Source: Rhodospirillaceae bacterium | GTDB taxonomy: Bacteria > Pseudomonadota > Alphaproteobacteria > GCA-2721365 | DNA: 45,509 nucleotides | Reading direction: 5' to 3' | NCBI GenBank assembly: GCA_002721365.1 | Contig: PBKC01000082.1 | Coordinates: 1-45,509, forward strand | Shown here: positions 23,655-32,019 of the stretch, piece after piece | Position numbering within the stretch: the stretch's first letter is position 1 | Layout: each line of letters begins with the position of its first letter | Program-made: the position numbers and the translations under genes | The notes under the pieces: model-generated | Told to the model about the DNA's origin: nothing | The model's database searches: none | Seen by the model: the letters and a program-made list of their open reading frames with translations, nothing else

Positions 23655-23827
23655 CGAACCTCCGTTGGAGATGGTTTCGAATGCTGGCGCCGAGCCATGT
23701 GCAGGAAGAGTCGCGACATCTTGTGGGACAATTGCGCCCGTGCGTCAATTCGTCGATTGATGCTTGTGGGGACTGACGACAGGTTCCGGCTTCGATCCCC
23801 CTCCAAGACGTGTATGGTTCCCGCGGA
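23655..23827. promoter_or_regulatory. Divergent promoter region between methyltransferases and asnB
   Basis: 173 bp separate the minus-strand methyltransferase pair from the plus-strand asnB operon, so promoters for both should lie here. No clear -35/-10 boxes or operator palindrome can be named. Confidence 0.45.
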
Positions 23828-25678
23828 ATGTGTGGAATTGCTGGATATACCGGAGCCGAGATAGAGGGCCTGCTCGATGGCATGATCGAAGCCATCGCGC
23901 CGCGCGGCCCTGACGGCGAGGGGCGGTTCGAGGCGACGGGAGTCCATTTTGGGCATACACGCCTCGCCATTATCGATCTCGCCAACGGCGATCAGCCGAT
24001 GGTCGTTGAGAATGGCCGTCTCGCCGTCACCTATAATGGTGAGATCTACAACTATATCGAGCTCAGGCAGGCGATCGAAGCCAAAGGCTACCGCTTTCGC
24101 ACCAACTGCGACACGGAGGTCATTCCTCTGGGCTATGCCGCGTTCGGACCGGATTTCTTTGCCCGGCTGAACGGCATCTTCGCCTTCGCCCTGTGGGATC
24201 GCGATAGCGGCGAGATATTCCTGGTCCGCGACCATTTCGGCGTGAAACCGCTCTATTACGGCGTCCTCGGCGGCGAGCTCGCTTTTTCGTCCTGCGCTCG
24301 GGCGATCGCCCACCATCCCGCCATCGACCGGCGTCTTCGCCCGGATGGCCTGCGCGAATACCTGCAATTTCGCTATGTGCCGTCGGGACGTCACTTCTAC
24401 GAAGGGGTCGAGACCCTGCCGCCCGGGCATATGGCACGCTGGCGGGACGGGCGGCTGGAGCTCACCTGCTACTGGCGGCCGCGGGACCGTATGAACGGTG
24501 ACGGCCTGTCGCGTGACGAATGGGTGCGGCGGACGAGTGAACTTCTGGAAGACTCGGTCGCGCTCCAGCTCCGCTCCGACGTACCCGTGGGCGTGTTTCT
24601 GTCGGGCGGGGTCGATTCCGCGACCATCATGCATTTCGCCGCTCGCCATACGAACGAGGAGCTCGCCGCCTACACCTTCAGCGTCGGTGACGATGTCGAC
24701 GAGGTGGTGCAGGCGGCGGTGATCGCCGGGCGCTATGGGGGGCGCCACGTCAAGGTGGCGATGAACGGCGAGGACGATTTCGCCGGGTTCTACGACGCCA
24801 TCGCCTGCATGGCCCTGCCGGTCGGCGATGCGATCATCCTGCCGACCTACGAACTGTGCCGGGCGGCTGCCCGTGAACGCAAGGTGGTGCTGACGGGTGA
24901 AGGCGCCGACGAGGTGTTCGGCGGCTACGTCCACTATCCGGTGCTCACCAAGCTCGACCGCCTGTCGCGCCGGATGGCGTGGATGCGCCATTTCGCGCCG
25001 CTGGTGCCGTTCGTGCCGGTCGCTGTGCTCGACCGTTTCTTCGATTATCAGGCCTCGCTCGGCGTGCTCGGACGGCGCAAGGTTGCGGCGATGATCGGGG
25101 CGCTGGGCGATCGAGGCCAGCTTCAGCGGCTGGTTGGTGCGGCGATCGACGACGACGCTGTCGGCGAGGCGACGACCCTGGGACCGCCGCCGCCTGCCGG
25201 TGACGCCGATCTGTCCCTGCCGGCGGTGATCAGAGACGGCATCGCCACTTGGCTGCCCTATCAGATCCTCAACAAGATGGATCAACTCAGCATGGCGCAC
25301 GGGCTGGAGGCGCGAGTTCCCTATCTCGACCCGCGCCTGTTCGACCTCGTTGCCGATGCGCCGGACGACCTGATCCTCGACAACGGCGAGAACAAGGTCC
25401 TGCTGCGCGAGGTCATGCGCGCCGCCAAGGTCGCCAACGCCGACCGCCGCAAGATCGCCTTCCATTTGCCGATGGAGACCGTTTATCGCGACCGCCTTGT
25501 CGCCATGTGCCGGGAGTGGCTGGCGCCGGAGGTGACGGCGCGACACGGCATCCTGCGCCAGCCCTTCATCGACCGTGGTCTCAAGCTTCTCGACCAGGGC
25601 GAGTTCATCGCCTCGAAGCAACTTGTCGCCATGGTCGGACTGCATATGTGGCTCGACGCCCATGGCGGGACGCTGTGA
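23828..25678 (+). CDS. asnB: Asparagine synthetase (glutamine-hydrolysing)
   Basis: A 616-residue class II amidotransferase that uses glutamine and ATP to amidate a carboxylate, aspartate in the standard reaction. The start is the ATG at 23828 because the catalytic Cys must be residue 2 after Met removal (MCGIAGYTG). The glutaminase domain shows RLAIIDLANGDQPM and YNGEIYN (Asn70-Gly71-Glu72). The synthetase domain has the pyrophosphatase loop SGGVDS at 259-264, LTGEGADEVFGGY and LEARVPYLDPRLFDLVA. Length is normal. It heads a tight plus-strand operon with heparinase-like genes and a flippase-like protein. AsnB homologues in such loci often amidate uronic acids or other sugar carboxylates instead of aspartate; that use here is inferred. 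Confidence 0.93.
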   Translation: MCGIAGYTGAEIEGLLDGMIEAIAPRGPDGEGRFEATGVHFGHTRLAIIDLANGDQPMVVENGRLAVTYNGEIYNYIELRQAIEAKGYRFRTNCDTEVIPLGYAAFGPDFFARLNGIFAFALWDRDSGEIFLVRDHFGVKPLYYGVLGGELAFSSCARAIAHHPAIDRRLRPDGLREYLQFRYVPSGRHFYEGVETLPPGHMARWRDGRLELTCYWRPRDRMNGDGLSRDEWVRRTSELLEDSVALQLRSDVPVGVFLSGGVDSATIMHFAARHTNEELAAYTFSVGDDVDEVVQAAVIAGRYGGRHVKVAMNGEDDFAGFYDAIACMALPVGDAIILPTYELCRAAARERKVVLTGEGADEVFGGYVHYPVLTKLDRLSRRMAWMRHFAPLVPFVPVAVLDRFFDYQASLGVLGRRKVAAMIGALGDRGQLQRLVGAAIDDDAVGEATTLGPPPPAGDADLSLPAVIRDGIATWLPYQILNKMDQLSMAHGLEARVPYLDPRLFDLVADAPDDLILDNGENKVLLREVMRAAKVANADRRKIAFHLPMETVYRDRLVAMCREWLAPEVTARHGILRQPFIDRGLKLLDQGEFIASKQLVAMVGLHMWLDAHGGTL

Positions 25679-25697
25679 CGGAGAGGCGACGCGGGTC

Positions 25698-26669
25698 GTG
25701 AAAAGCAGCGTCTACGCCGACCACGTCATTCCTCATATCGGTCGAGCCTTGGCGATGGCGGACACGGTGCGGGGATCGCGGACCTATGGGTGTTTCGATC
25801 GGGCGTTCTGGTACTACCGGACGCTGACCAATTTCCCGGGTTCGGGATGGCAGCAGCTCGCCTTCGCCCTGGCGCTCATTCATGACACGAACAGTCCCGA
25901 CAACCCGCATGCGGGCGACGCGCGTCTGCTCGATGCCGCTTTGGCCGGCATCGCTTGGTGGGCATCGATCCAGCACCGCGACGGGTCGTTCGACGAATGG
26001 TATCTGAACGAACACAGTTATTGTCCGACCGCCTTCACCGTCGCGGGCGTCGGAGGGACGCTCCTGCTGCTGGGTGAGCGCGTTCCCCAGGCGACCCGCC
26101 AAGCGGTTCTTGCCGCTCTTGACCGTGCCGGCGCCTGGCTGGCGCAACGCTACAACGCTAAGGTGATGAACCAGAACCTCGCTGCCGCCGCTGGATTGGC
26201 TGCGCTCCACGCTCTCACGGGCGATGATCGCTGGCAGCGGGCACTGAGTGAAAAGCTCGATCGTCTAGCGGAGGACCAGTCCGGTGAAGGCTGGTTTCCC
26301 GAATATGATGGATGCGACTTCGGTTACAGCACTCTGGCGCTCGACATGCTGGCGCGAATAAACCTCATTTCCGGCGATCCCCGGGCTGCTGCGATGGCCG
26401 AACGCCTGGGGGTTTTCCTCAACGACATTTCGGGGCGATTCGGTCTCCCGCCTGGACGTCTCGGTAGCCGAGGAACCGCACATCTCTTTCCTTATGGTGC
26501 GGAGTATTTCGCAGACAGCTTTCCCGACTGTGCGGCGCTCTGCCGGAAGTGGCGGGCGATCCATGGCGCCGGACTAGCGGCGGGTCCCGGTGATGTTGAC
26601 GACCGCTATTTCGCCTATTTTTATCTGCCACAATTTGCCTTGGCCCTTCATTGGATGACCTCGCATTGA
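25698..26669 (+). CDS. Heparinase-like alpha/alpha-toroid protein (N-terminal half of a split enzyme?)
   Basis: A 323-residue helical protein, GTG start at 25698, 19 bp after asnB. The opening YGCFDRAFWYYRTLTNFPGS, then QQLAFALALIHDT, QHRDGSFDEWYLNEHSYCPT and AFTVAGVGGTLLLL, resembles the alpha/alpha-toroid domain of heparinase II/III-like proteins found in polysaccharide clusters. Later repeats include AKVMNQNLAAAAGLAALHAL and GEGWFPEYDGCDFGYSTLAL. Such toroids normally precede a beta-sandwich domain in the same chain. Here the chain ends at 26669 and a beta-rich protein starts in another frame with an overlap. Longer upstream starts run into asnB and are less likely. It may cut or edit the polysaccharide or act as a scaffold. 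Family call moderate. Confidence 0.72.
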   Translation: MKSSVYADHVIPHIGRALAMADTVRGSRTYGCFDRAFWYYRTLTNFPGSGWQQLAFALALIHDTNSPDNPHAGDARLLDAALAGIAWWASIQHRDGSFDEWYLNEHSYCPTAFTVAGVGGTLLLLGERVPQATRQAVLAALDRAGAWLAQRYNAKVMNQNLAAAAGLAALHALTGDDRWQRALSEKLDRLAEDQSGEGWFPEYDGCDFGYSTLALDMLARINLISGDPRAAAMAERLGVFLNDISGRFGLPPGRLGSRGTAHLFPYGAEYFADSFPDCAALCRKWRAIHGAGLAAGPGDVDDRYFAYFYLPQFALALHWMTSH

Positions 26670-27340
26670 AGGCCAAGGCGTACCGTGAGAGCGGTTTCGT
26701 CATCGTCGATGGCGGCGACTGGCGGCTCGTGGTCAGCAGGCGTCTAGGCGGTGCAGTCGCCGTCGAACGGCTTCATCGTCCGCCTCTCTATCACTTGGGC
26801 TACGAAGCCGTGCTCGTCGGCGGAAAACGAGTGGCGAGCGCCCATTGGGGGCATGAAGAGTCGCCAGAGCCTTCGACACAAGGCTTGGTGATGACAGGGA
26901 TGCCTTTCGAGCGCGCAGCGGACTCTCTTCCTCTGGTCAGGTGGATGGTGCCCTTCCAGATGGTGGCTTCGATGCTGTCTGCTGGGTGGGTTGCCGAAAG
27001 CTTCCAGCGGGCGGTCAAGCTGCGGATGATCCGTCCGGCGAAGACGGTCGGTTTGATGCTCGACCGGACGTTGAGGTGGGACGAGACGGGCGTGACGATT
27101 GACGATGTAATCCGTGCTGCGGCGGGGGCGCCCCGCCTCGTGCGGGTCGATCCGGCGCACCAGGTCTCTTTCTATTCTCCTTCAGGACGTCAGGATTCCG
27201 GCCAGGTCTTCCCCGTTCCCGAATGGGACGGAGAGCGTGCGGCGGCGGCCATAAACGGGACACGGCTGTTCAAGTCCCGCTGCATGTTCCACCATGATGT
27301 GGGTGCCGACGCCGTTACCCGGCATCCTTTGAGCGAATGA
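26651..27340 (+). CDS. Beta-rich protein, probable C-terminal partner of the heparinase-like protein
   Basis: A 229-residue protein. The first possible start is a TTG at 26651, which overlaps the previous gene by 19 bp; another TTG is at 26666. No ATG lies near the conserved beginning (YRESGFVIVDGGDWRLVVS). Alternating hydrophobic stretches such as LGGAVAVERLHRPPLYHLGY, GYEAVLVGGKRVASAHWGHE and KTVGLMLDRTLRWDETGVTI suggest a beta-sandwich like the C-terminal domain of heparinase II/III-like proteins. No catalytic residues can be assigned. It ends in an ATGA overlap with the flippase-like gene. Either it forms a two-subunit enzyme with the upstream product or the pair is one gene broken by a frameshift. 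Function not proven. Confidence 0.6.
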   Translation: MDDLALKAKAYRESGFVIVDGGDWRLVVSRRLGGAVAVERLHRPPLYHLGYEAVLVGGKRVASAHWGHEESPEPSTQGLVMTGMPFERAADSLPLVRWMVPFQMVASMLSAGWVAESFQRAVKLRMIRPAKTVGLMLDRTLRWDETGVTIDDVIRAAAGAPRLVRVDPAHQVSFYSPSGRQDSGQVFPVPEWDGERAAAAINGTRLFKSRCMFHHDVGADAVTRHPLSE

Positions 27341-28287
27341 TCGACGATACCGAACTGGCTGTCCGGCCGCCGCGGTGGCGGCGGTATGGTGTTCGCCTGA
27401 TTGGGGTGGTCCTGTTCGCGGCGGTACTCGCATCCGTCGACCTCAGGCAGGTCTGGGACTCGATTTCCCGGATATCGCTGGACGCGCTTGTCGAAGCTCT
27501 AGGACTCCTGGTCCTGCTGCTGCTGCTCAAGTGCGGGCGCTGGTTCCTCCTGCTCACCTGGTCGGGGATACCGCAGAGTGTGGCGGAAAGCGTCGACGTT
27601 TATGCGGACTCGATATTTTGGGGAATGATCACCCCGGGGCGCCTGGGCGAGCTCAAGCGCACCCTGTACCTCAAGCGGCGGCACACGATTCCTTTGGTTC
27701 GTGGAAGCGCTTTGTGGCTAGTCGACCAAGGGTTCGACATACTGGCGCTCATCGCCATCCTGGTGGCGGCATCGCTTGCCCAGCCGGAAGTCCTGGGCCG
27801 GGCTCTGCCGGTCGAGGCGGCCTGGGGCGCGGCGGCGGTTCTGGCTGCGAGCCTCGTCCTGCGGAACGGATTTCTGCGTCTGTTGCGCCTTTCCACCAGC
27901 CATACCGGGCGTTTCCGCTATCTGGTCGACGAAGCCACACGTGATCTCCTGAACATCGGGCATGGGCGATTCTTGATTCTCTTCGCCATGTCTTCGGGGG
28001 CCATGTTGGCATATGTGGGGATGGTGATCGCATTGTCCGCGGATCTGCCCATCGCCCTCAGCATCGCCCAGCAGATGACCGCTGTGCCTCTGGTGATGGC
28101 ATCGGCACTGCTGCCAATCTCCTACTTCAACTTCGGGTCCCGCGAACTGGTGCTGACCGGTGTGTTTGCGCTCTACGGCCACGGTTTCGCGGACGCAATC
28201 AGCTATTCATTCGTTTTCGTTCTCTGCTATTTGCTGGTGATCCCCGTAAGCGTCCTTCTTTCACGGCTGGGCCGGTTTCTCGGTTGA
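27337..28287 (+). CDS. UPF0104 / lysylphosphatidylglycerol synthase-like integral membrane protein
   Basis: A 316-residue protein with about eight hydrophobic segments, including RLIGVVLFAAVLASVDL near the start, ALGLLVLLLLLKCGRWFLLL, IFWGMITPGRLGELKRTLYL (the family's GR(L/I)GE signature), ALLPISYFNFGSRELVLTGV and SFVFVLCYLLVIPVSVLLSR at the end. This is the flippase-like membrane domain of the LPG synthase/UPF0104 family, found in lipid or glycolipid translocation and in polysaccharide clusters. The soluble MprF catalytic domain is absent. The ATG overlaps the previous stop and it is the last gene of the asnB operon. It could flip a lipid-linked intermediate; the cargo is unknown. It converges with the minus-strand genes, 29 bp apart. 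Confidence 0.82.
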   Translation: MIDDTELAVRPPRWRRYGVRLIGVVLFAAVLASVDLRQVWDSISRISLDALVEALGLLVLLLLLKCGRWFLLLTWSGIPQSVAESVDVYADSIFWGMITPGRLGELKRTLYLKRRHTIPLVRGSALWLVDQGFDILALIAILVAASLAQPEVLGRALPVEAAWGAAAVLAASLVLRNGFLRLLRLSTSHTGRFRYLVDEATRDLLNIGHGRFLILFAMSSGAMLAYVGMVIALSADLPIALSIAQQMTAVPLVMASALLPISYFNFGSRELVLTGVFALYGHGFADAISYSFVFVLCYLLVIPVSVLLSRLGRFLG

Positions 28288-28316
28288 GGTTCAGGAGATG
28301 GGATGGGAAGAGGGCG

Positions 28317-30647
28317 CTATTCCTTGTCGACCGGGTCGAGATCGATACGTTCGATATACGGTCCGATATATTCACGCCCGGCCACGGCCTGACCTTTATA
28401 TACGTAAACTGTACGTCCAATCTCGAACCAACCGTCTCCAGCAATAGTCAATCGCACGCTCAGGCTCTCAATATCGGACTTCGGTTTAAAATCATGGGCG
28501 GGAAACTGATCCCAAAGCCCTCTGCGGAAGGCTTCATCCATTCTATTTCCTGAACTATCATAGGTTAATAGCCACATTTTTACTTCCACATTTCCTTTCG
28601 ACGAGAAAGGTACATAGAAACTATAATGCGCACCGCCTTCGAGCGGTTGTGCGAGTGGTATAATGTCCGTTGCCGCAGATAAATGATTAATGCTATCCAT
28701 TCCTGATAGGAGGAATTCGTAATAACTCTCTCTGCCGTTGATCTGCTGCACGTGAACAGTTTCCGGGTAACTCCCTAACTTGGGGACTGGCACCGGCAGT
28801 GTCATTTCTTTTCTGCCAGATAATCTCGGCTGCTGTACAGACTGGCGCAACGAAATCCGGTTGAGGCCGTCGTCCAGCGTTATGGAGTCTAAGGGAACCT
28901 GCACGGCGAACCGATTCGGCGAGCCGCCTGTCGTGCTGTCGAACAGGCCGGAGGCGACGAGCCTTTCATTGACATACATGTCCAGGGCTAGCGGAACCGC
29001 TGAGGAATAGACCGCTGAAGCCTGATATTCCCCGCCCTCAGCTGAAATGATGAACTCCGCTTCGTAAGGGCTTTCGGCAGATGTGTACGGCTGGGGCCAC
29101 CCGATCACCGGGTTCGGTTTGCCCAACATCCCTTCATGGATCGCGCTGACCGTTCCGCCGATGAAGTCGTCAGCATTGAGCTGAATGGAATCATCCCGGA
29201 ACCACCAAACCCAAATCAATCCTACCGCCGCCGCTATGCCAGCCAGTACCCCCGCCCGCGGCCATACGGCCAACCAAATCTCCGATATAACGAATGTCGG
29301 AGCGCTCCATGCTGCCCTTAACCCGCGAAGCGGCGCGACGACTAATCCTTTAACGAAGCCGATCTGATAGGCGGATCGAAAATAGGTTCCTGCCAGCACC
29401 ATCATCAGCGGCATGAAGGCCATGCGATGCCGTTCATCACCCAAAATAAGAATGAACGGAAGAAGGATCATCCCGTATACGACTAGCGAGCGAAGCGTAA
29501 TAGCCGCCGCTCTCGACGTTGCTCCCCCCCGAGAAATGAAACCCGCTATCCCTAGCCCTAAAATGCCAAAGAATACAAATTTCTCAAAAAGCAGTCTTTT
29601 GTCCGTATAAGGGATTGGCCCATCCTGGGCCAGCCGGTATATCCAGATTCGGGGAATCTCACCAGTATATCCAAATTGAGCATTAAAATTATGCCGGGAA
29701 TCTCTTATAATAGATTTGGGATCATGACGAAGATACCAGAGCCCATAGTCTGCATATTGGCCGAAATTTCTAGAATTTTGATAATTTGGGATAAGTAACT
29801 TCGCTTTTCGGGTGCCGAAATACCAACGTTCATCGCCAAAGGGATTGTTCGCTGCCAAGAGTACCAAATCGCTATACGACGCAGACAATATGAATTTTCC
29901 CGAAGACTGCGACGCATAGTACGACCATGGCGCGACAACCGCCATTGCTACAAGAGCGTACATACCGCCTCTTACGAGGTTTCGGCCGCCGCGACCCAGC
30001 GACAGCCTAAAAAACGGAAACTTTGCTTGCAGCCGGAAGATGAAGGCAAGCCCCATCCATGGCGTCGCGAGTGCCAAAATCGATTTAACGAGAATAGAAA
30101 ACCCTAGAAGCCCGCCTCCTAACGCCGCGACCGACAGTCGTTCAGAGGTCAACGCACGCAGATATCCGTACGTCGCCAGGCAGACCGCCATTAATACGAC
30201 ATTCTCCGATGCTGTTAGTCGAACGATATGTACGGCCGATGGAAGGATCGCTAGTAGTATCGCGGGTACAAGGGAAAAATAGTTCTTTCCAATACACTCA
30301 CGACTCAACAACAAAAGAGAAAGCGTAGTTATTGGGTATAGAACGACGCTATTCCATATAAGCCAGTGAATGTAGTCCGTCCCGCCAAGTAGTAAGAACC
30401 CAATCGCCAGCCATGGTGCATATACCGGCCCTTTATAAACTAGGTAAGATGGAAATTCACCTTCCAGTATGGCCAGTGCTGCACGATAATGGTTCAAAAA
30501 GTCAGTTTGTAGTATGATCGGTTGATCGATCACTCCTTGTAGCCTGAGTGCTACGCCTATAAGAATAATAAGGAAAAATGAAATCCAATACGCTTGTTTC
30601 TTCGAGAGCCATCCGGCCGCCGAAGATTGTATCGCTGCAAAGGCCAT
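28317..30647 (-). CDS. PMT/ArnT-like membrane glycosyltransferase with C-terminal beta-domain
   Basis: A 776-residue protein. The first 480 or so residues are multi-spanning membrane segments of the GT-C type (ISFFLIILIGVALRLQGV, then IILQTDFLNHYRAALAILEG with the Asp typical of the first periplasmic loop of PMT/ArnT enzymes, and VVLMAVCLATYGYLRAL). These use lipid-linked sugars on the outer face of the inner membrane. The C-terminal 290 residues are soluble and beta-rich; their last part (VEVKMWLLTYDSSGNRM ... IAGDGWFEIG) resembles the tail of the sulfotransferase fusion at 566-2839. The gene is AT-richer than the asnB operon. It is last in the minus-strand export/glycosyltransferase group. 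Sugar and acceptor unknown. Confidence 0.78.
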   Translation of the reverse strand: MAFAAIQSSAAGWLSKKQAYWISFFLIILIGVALRLQGVIDQPIILQTDFLNHYRAALAILEGEFPSYLVYKGPVYAPWLAIGFLLLGGTDYIHWLIWNSVVLYPITTLSLLLLSRECIGKNYFSLVPAILLAILPSAVHIVRLTASENVVLMAVCLATYGYLRALTSERLSVAALGGGLLGFSILVKSILALATPWMGLAFIFRLQAKFPFFRLSLGRGGRNLVRGGMYALVAMAVVAPWSYYASQSSGKFILSASYSDLVLLAANNPFGDERWYFGTRKAKLLIPNYQNSRNFGQYADYGLWYLRHDPKSIIRDSRHNFNAQFGYTGEIPRIWIYRLAQDGPIPYTDKRLLFEKFVFFGILGLGIAGFISRGGATSRAAAITLRSLVVYGMILLPFILILGDERHRMAFMPLMMVLAGTYFRSAYQIGFVKGLVVAPLRGLRAAWSAPTFVISEIWLAVWPRAGVLAGIAAAVGLIWVWWFRDDSIQLNADDFIGGTVSAIHEGMLGKPNPVIGWPQPYTSAESPYEAEFIISAEGGEYQASAVYSSAVPLALDMYVNERLVASGLFDSTTGGSPNRFAVQVPLDSITLDDGLNRISLRQSVQQPRLSGRKEMTLPVPVPKLGSYPETVHVQQINGRESYYEFLLSGMDSINHLSAATDIIPLAQPLEGGAHYSFYVPFSSKGNVEVKMWLLTYDSSGNRMDEAFRRGLWDQFPAHDFKPKSDIESLSVRLTIAGDGWFEIGRTVYVYKGQAVAGREYIGPYIERIDLDPVDKE

Positions 30648-30928
30648 GTTTATCGTCTATGATCGTTTAACAGAAAATCTCTCAGATGAGATTATACCCT
30701 CTCGGGCGACCGAAAAACAGACCATATCCGCGCGTCACCGAGTAGTGCCCGGTTCCACGCCGAACCTTCTCGAAACGTCATATCCCCAGCTCCAACATCG
30801 AAATGCATCCGTCGATCAGCTTGAGTTCATCCAGAACTGTAGAGCTTCTTGTTGTGGGGAAGACTTCCCGAAATTAACTTCGGCAAAACGTTTTTCAGTT
30901 GATCCTAAAATTAACTGCCAAAAAGTAA

Positions 30929-31879
30929 TTAACTCTCGCTATACCCAAACAGAGAGAGGTAGTCGCCTGCATGTTCACTGAAATATTTTTTTTGCTTGTC
31001 AGTAAATTCCGCCCGCCACCTGCCAATATGTGCTGCGCGTTCGGTAATGCTCGGGGTATCAGTAAACGGGGTGCCTTCAATCCGATCTGATAGAAAACCG
31101 GAGATTAAGCCCATTTGCTCCTTGGGGCGGTCGACAATGTCCTCCAATTTAACAACCAGATAAGAATCGCTTGGTATTTTCTCCGATACCCTCTCCGCCA
31201 GCATAAGCATCTCCCGCCAATACGCGACGGCAGCTTCAAATGTAACAGGTCCACGGAATTTCTTTGTTTCAGGGAACCGTGGAGACGGAGCAATTGGCCA
31301 GAATTTTCTGGAAAGCATGCTTGCAACGACATCCCGTCCATCGCGAACAATGTGAACGAATTTGGCTTCTGGAAATAGCTCCTTTAGCTCATCCATATAC
31401 AAAATATTTCGTGGAGTCTTCTCACACCAGCATGCGGCCCCCGCCTTCTGCATGGGAGTTTCAAAAAGATGTGAGATCAATGCCTGAGCGGCGCGAACGC
31501 GTCTTCCGCGAAAATCCGAATCCGGACTCTCTGCCGAGAGTTCTTGGAGAAACTGGAAGATCCCAAATTCAAGCTCGCTGATATTTACCGCATCACATAA
31601 TCCTGCATCGTAAGACTGCGGCGTGTTAGGACGAATTGTCCGCTTGAACCATCTTCCTCTCAATGATTTTAAAAACTGTTCGAGTATTGAGTCCTGTCCA
31701 GACTCACGAACGTAATTTAATAAACCACCAGAGGCGACGATAAATTGCGTCTCCCACGGAAGACTGAATATAGAAGGGTGTTCACCCAATATTTTGCTTA
31801 AGACCGTAGTCCCAGAACGCCCTGTTCCCCCTATAAATATAGGTTTCGAGACGCTAACTTCGAGAGAGGTGGTGGCCAT
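30929..31879 (-). CDS. Sulfotransferase
   Basis: A 316-residue PAPS-dependent sulfotransferase. The 5'-phosphosulfate loop is GGTGRSGTTVLSKIL at residues 17-31, with HPSIFSLPWETQF after it; CEKTPRNILYMDELKELFPE and KFVHIVRDGRDVVASML give the 3'-phosphate-binding region (VRDGRDVVAS). Length fits Sulfotransfer_1/3 proteins. Base composition is clearly lower in G+C than in the asnB operon or the dpp-like operon. 280 bp separate it from the membrane glycosyltransferase and 140 bp from the GT4 gene. It probably sulfates the exported glycan. Acceptor unknown. Confidence 0.87.
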   Translation of the reverse strand: MATTSLEVSVSKPIFIGGTGRSGTTVLSKILGEHPSIFSLPWETQFIVASGGLLNYVRESGQDSILEQFLKSLRGRWFKRTIRPNTPQSYDAGLCDAVNISELEFGIFQFLQELSAESPDSDFRGRRVRAAQALISHLFETPMQKAGAACWCEKTPRNILYMDELKELFPEAKFVHIVRDGRDVVASMLSRKFWPIAPSPRFPETKKFRGPVTFEAAVAYWREMLMLAERVSEKIPSDSYLVVKLEDIVDRPKEQMGLISGFLSDRIEGTPFTDTPSITERAAHIGRWRAEFTDKQKKYFSEHAGDYLSLFGYSES

Positions 31880-32019
31880 ACGCTTATCTTATTCTTCGTT
31901 TTTGTTCCGATTGTGGCAAGGCGGAATCATCCTATATCTCGTCCGCCGGAAGCCGACGGCTTTCTGCCGCGCCATCGTCATAGGAGTGAGCCGCCTCCGC
32001 CGGCGATAGTCCCTAAACC

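Noticed and set aside
23459..25663. Long open frame of 734 codons on the minus strand opposite asnB
   Set aside because: It mirrors the codon structure of asnB, has no recognisable domain, and asnB has all its catalytic motifs.
30648..30928. Possible small gene between the membrane glycosyltransferase and the sulfotransferase
   Set aside because: A 111-codon plus-strand frame overlaps it, but it runs into both neighbours, has no motif and lacks a clear ribosome site; probably leader sequence.
31880..32019. Palindrome AAGCCGACGGCTT between the GT4 and sulfotransferase genes as terminator
   Set aside because: The loop would be one base and no T-run follows on either strand.
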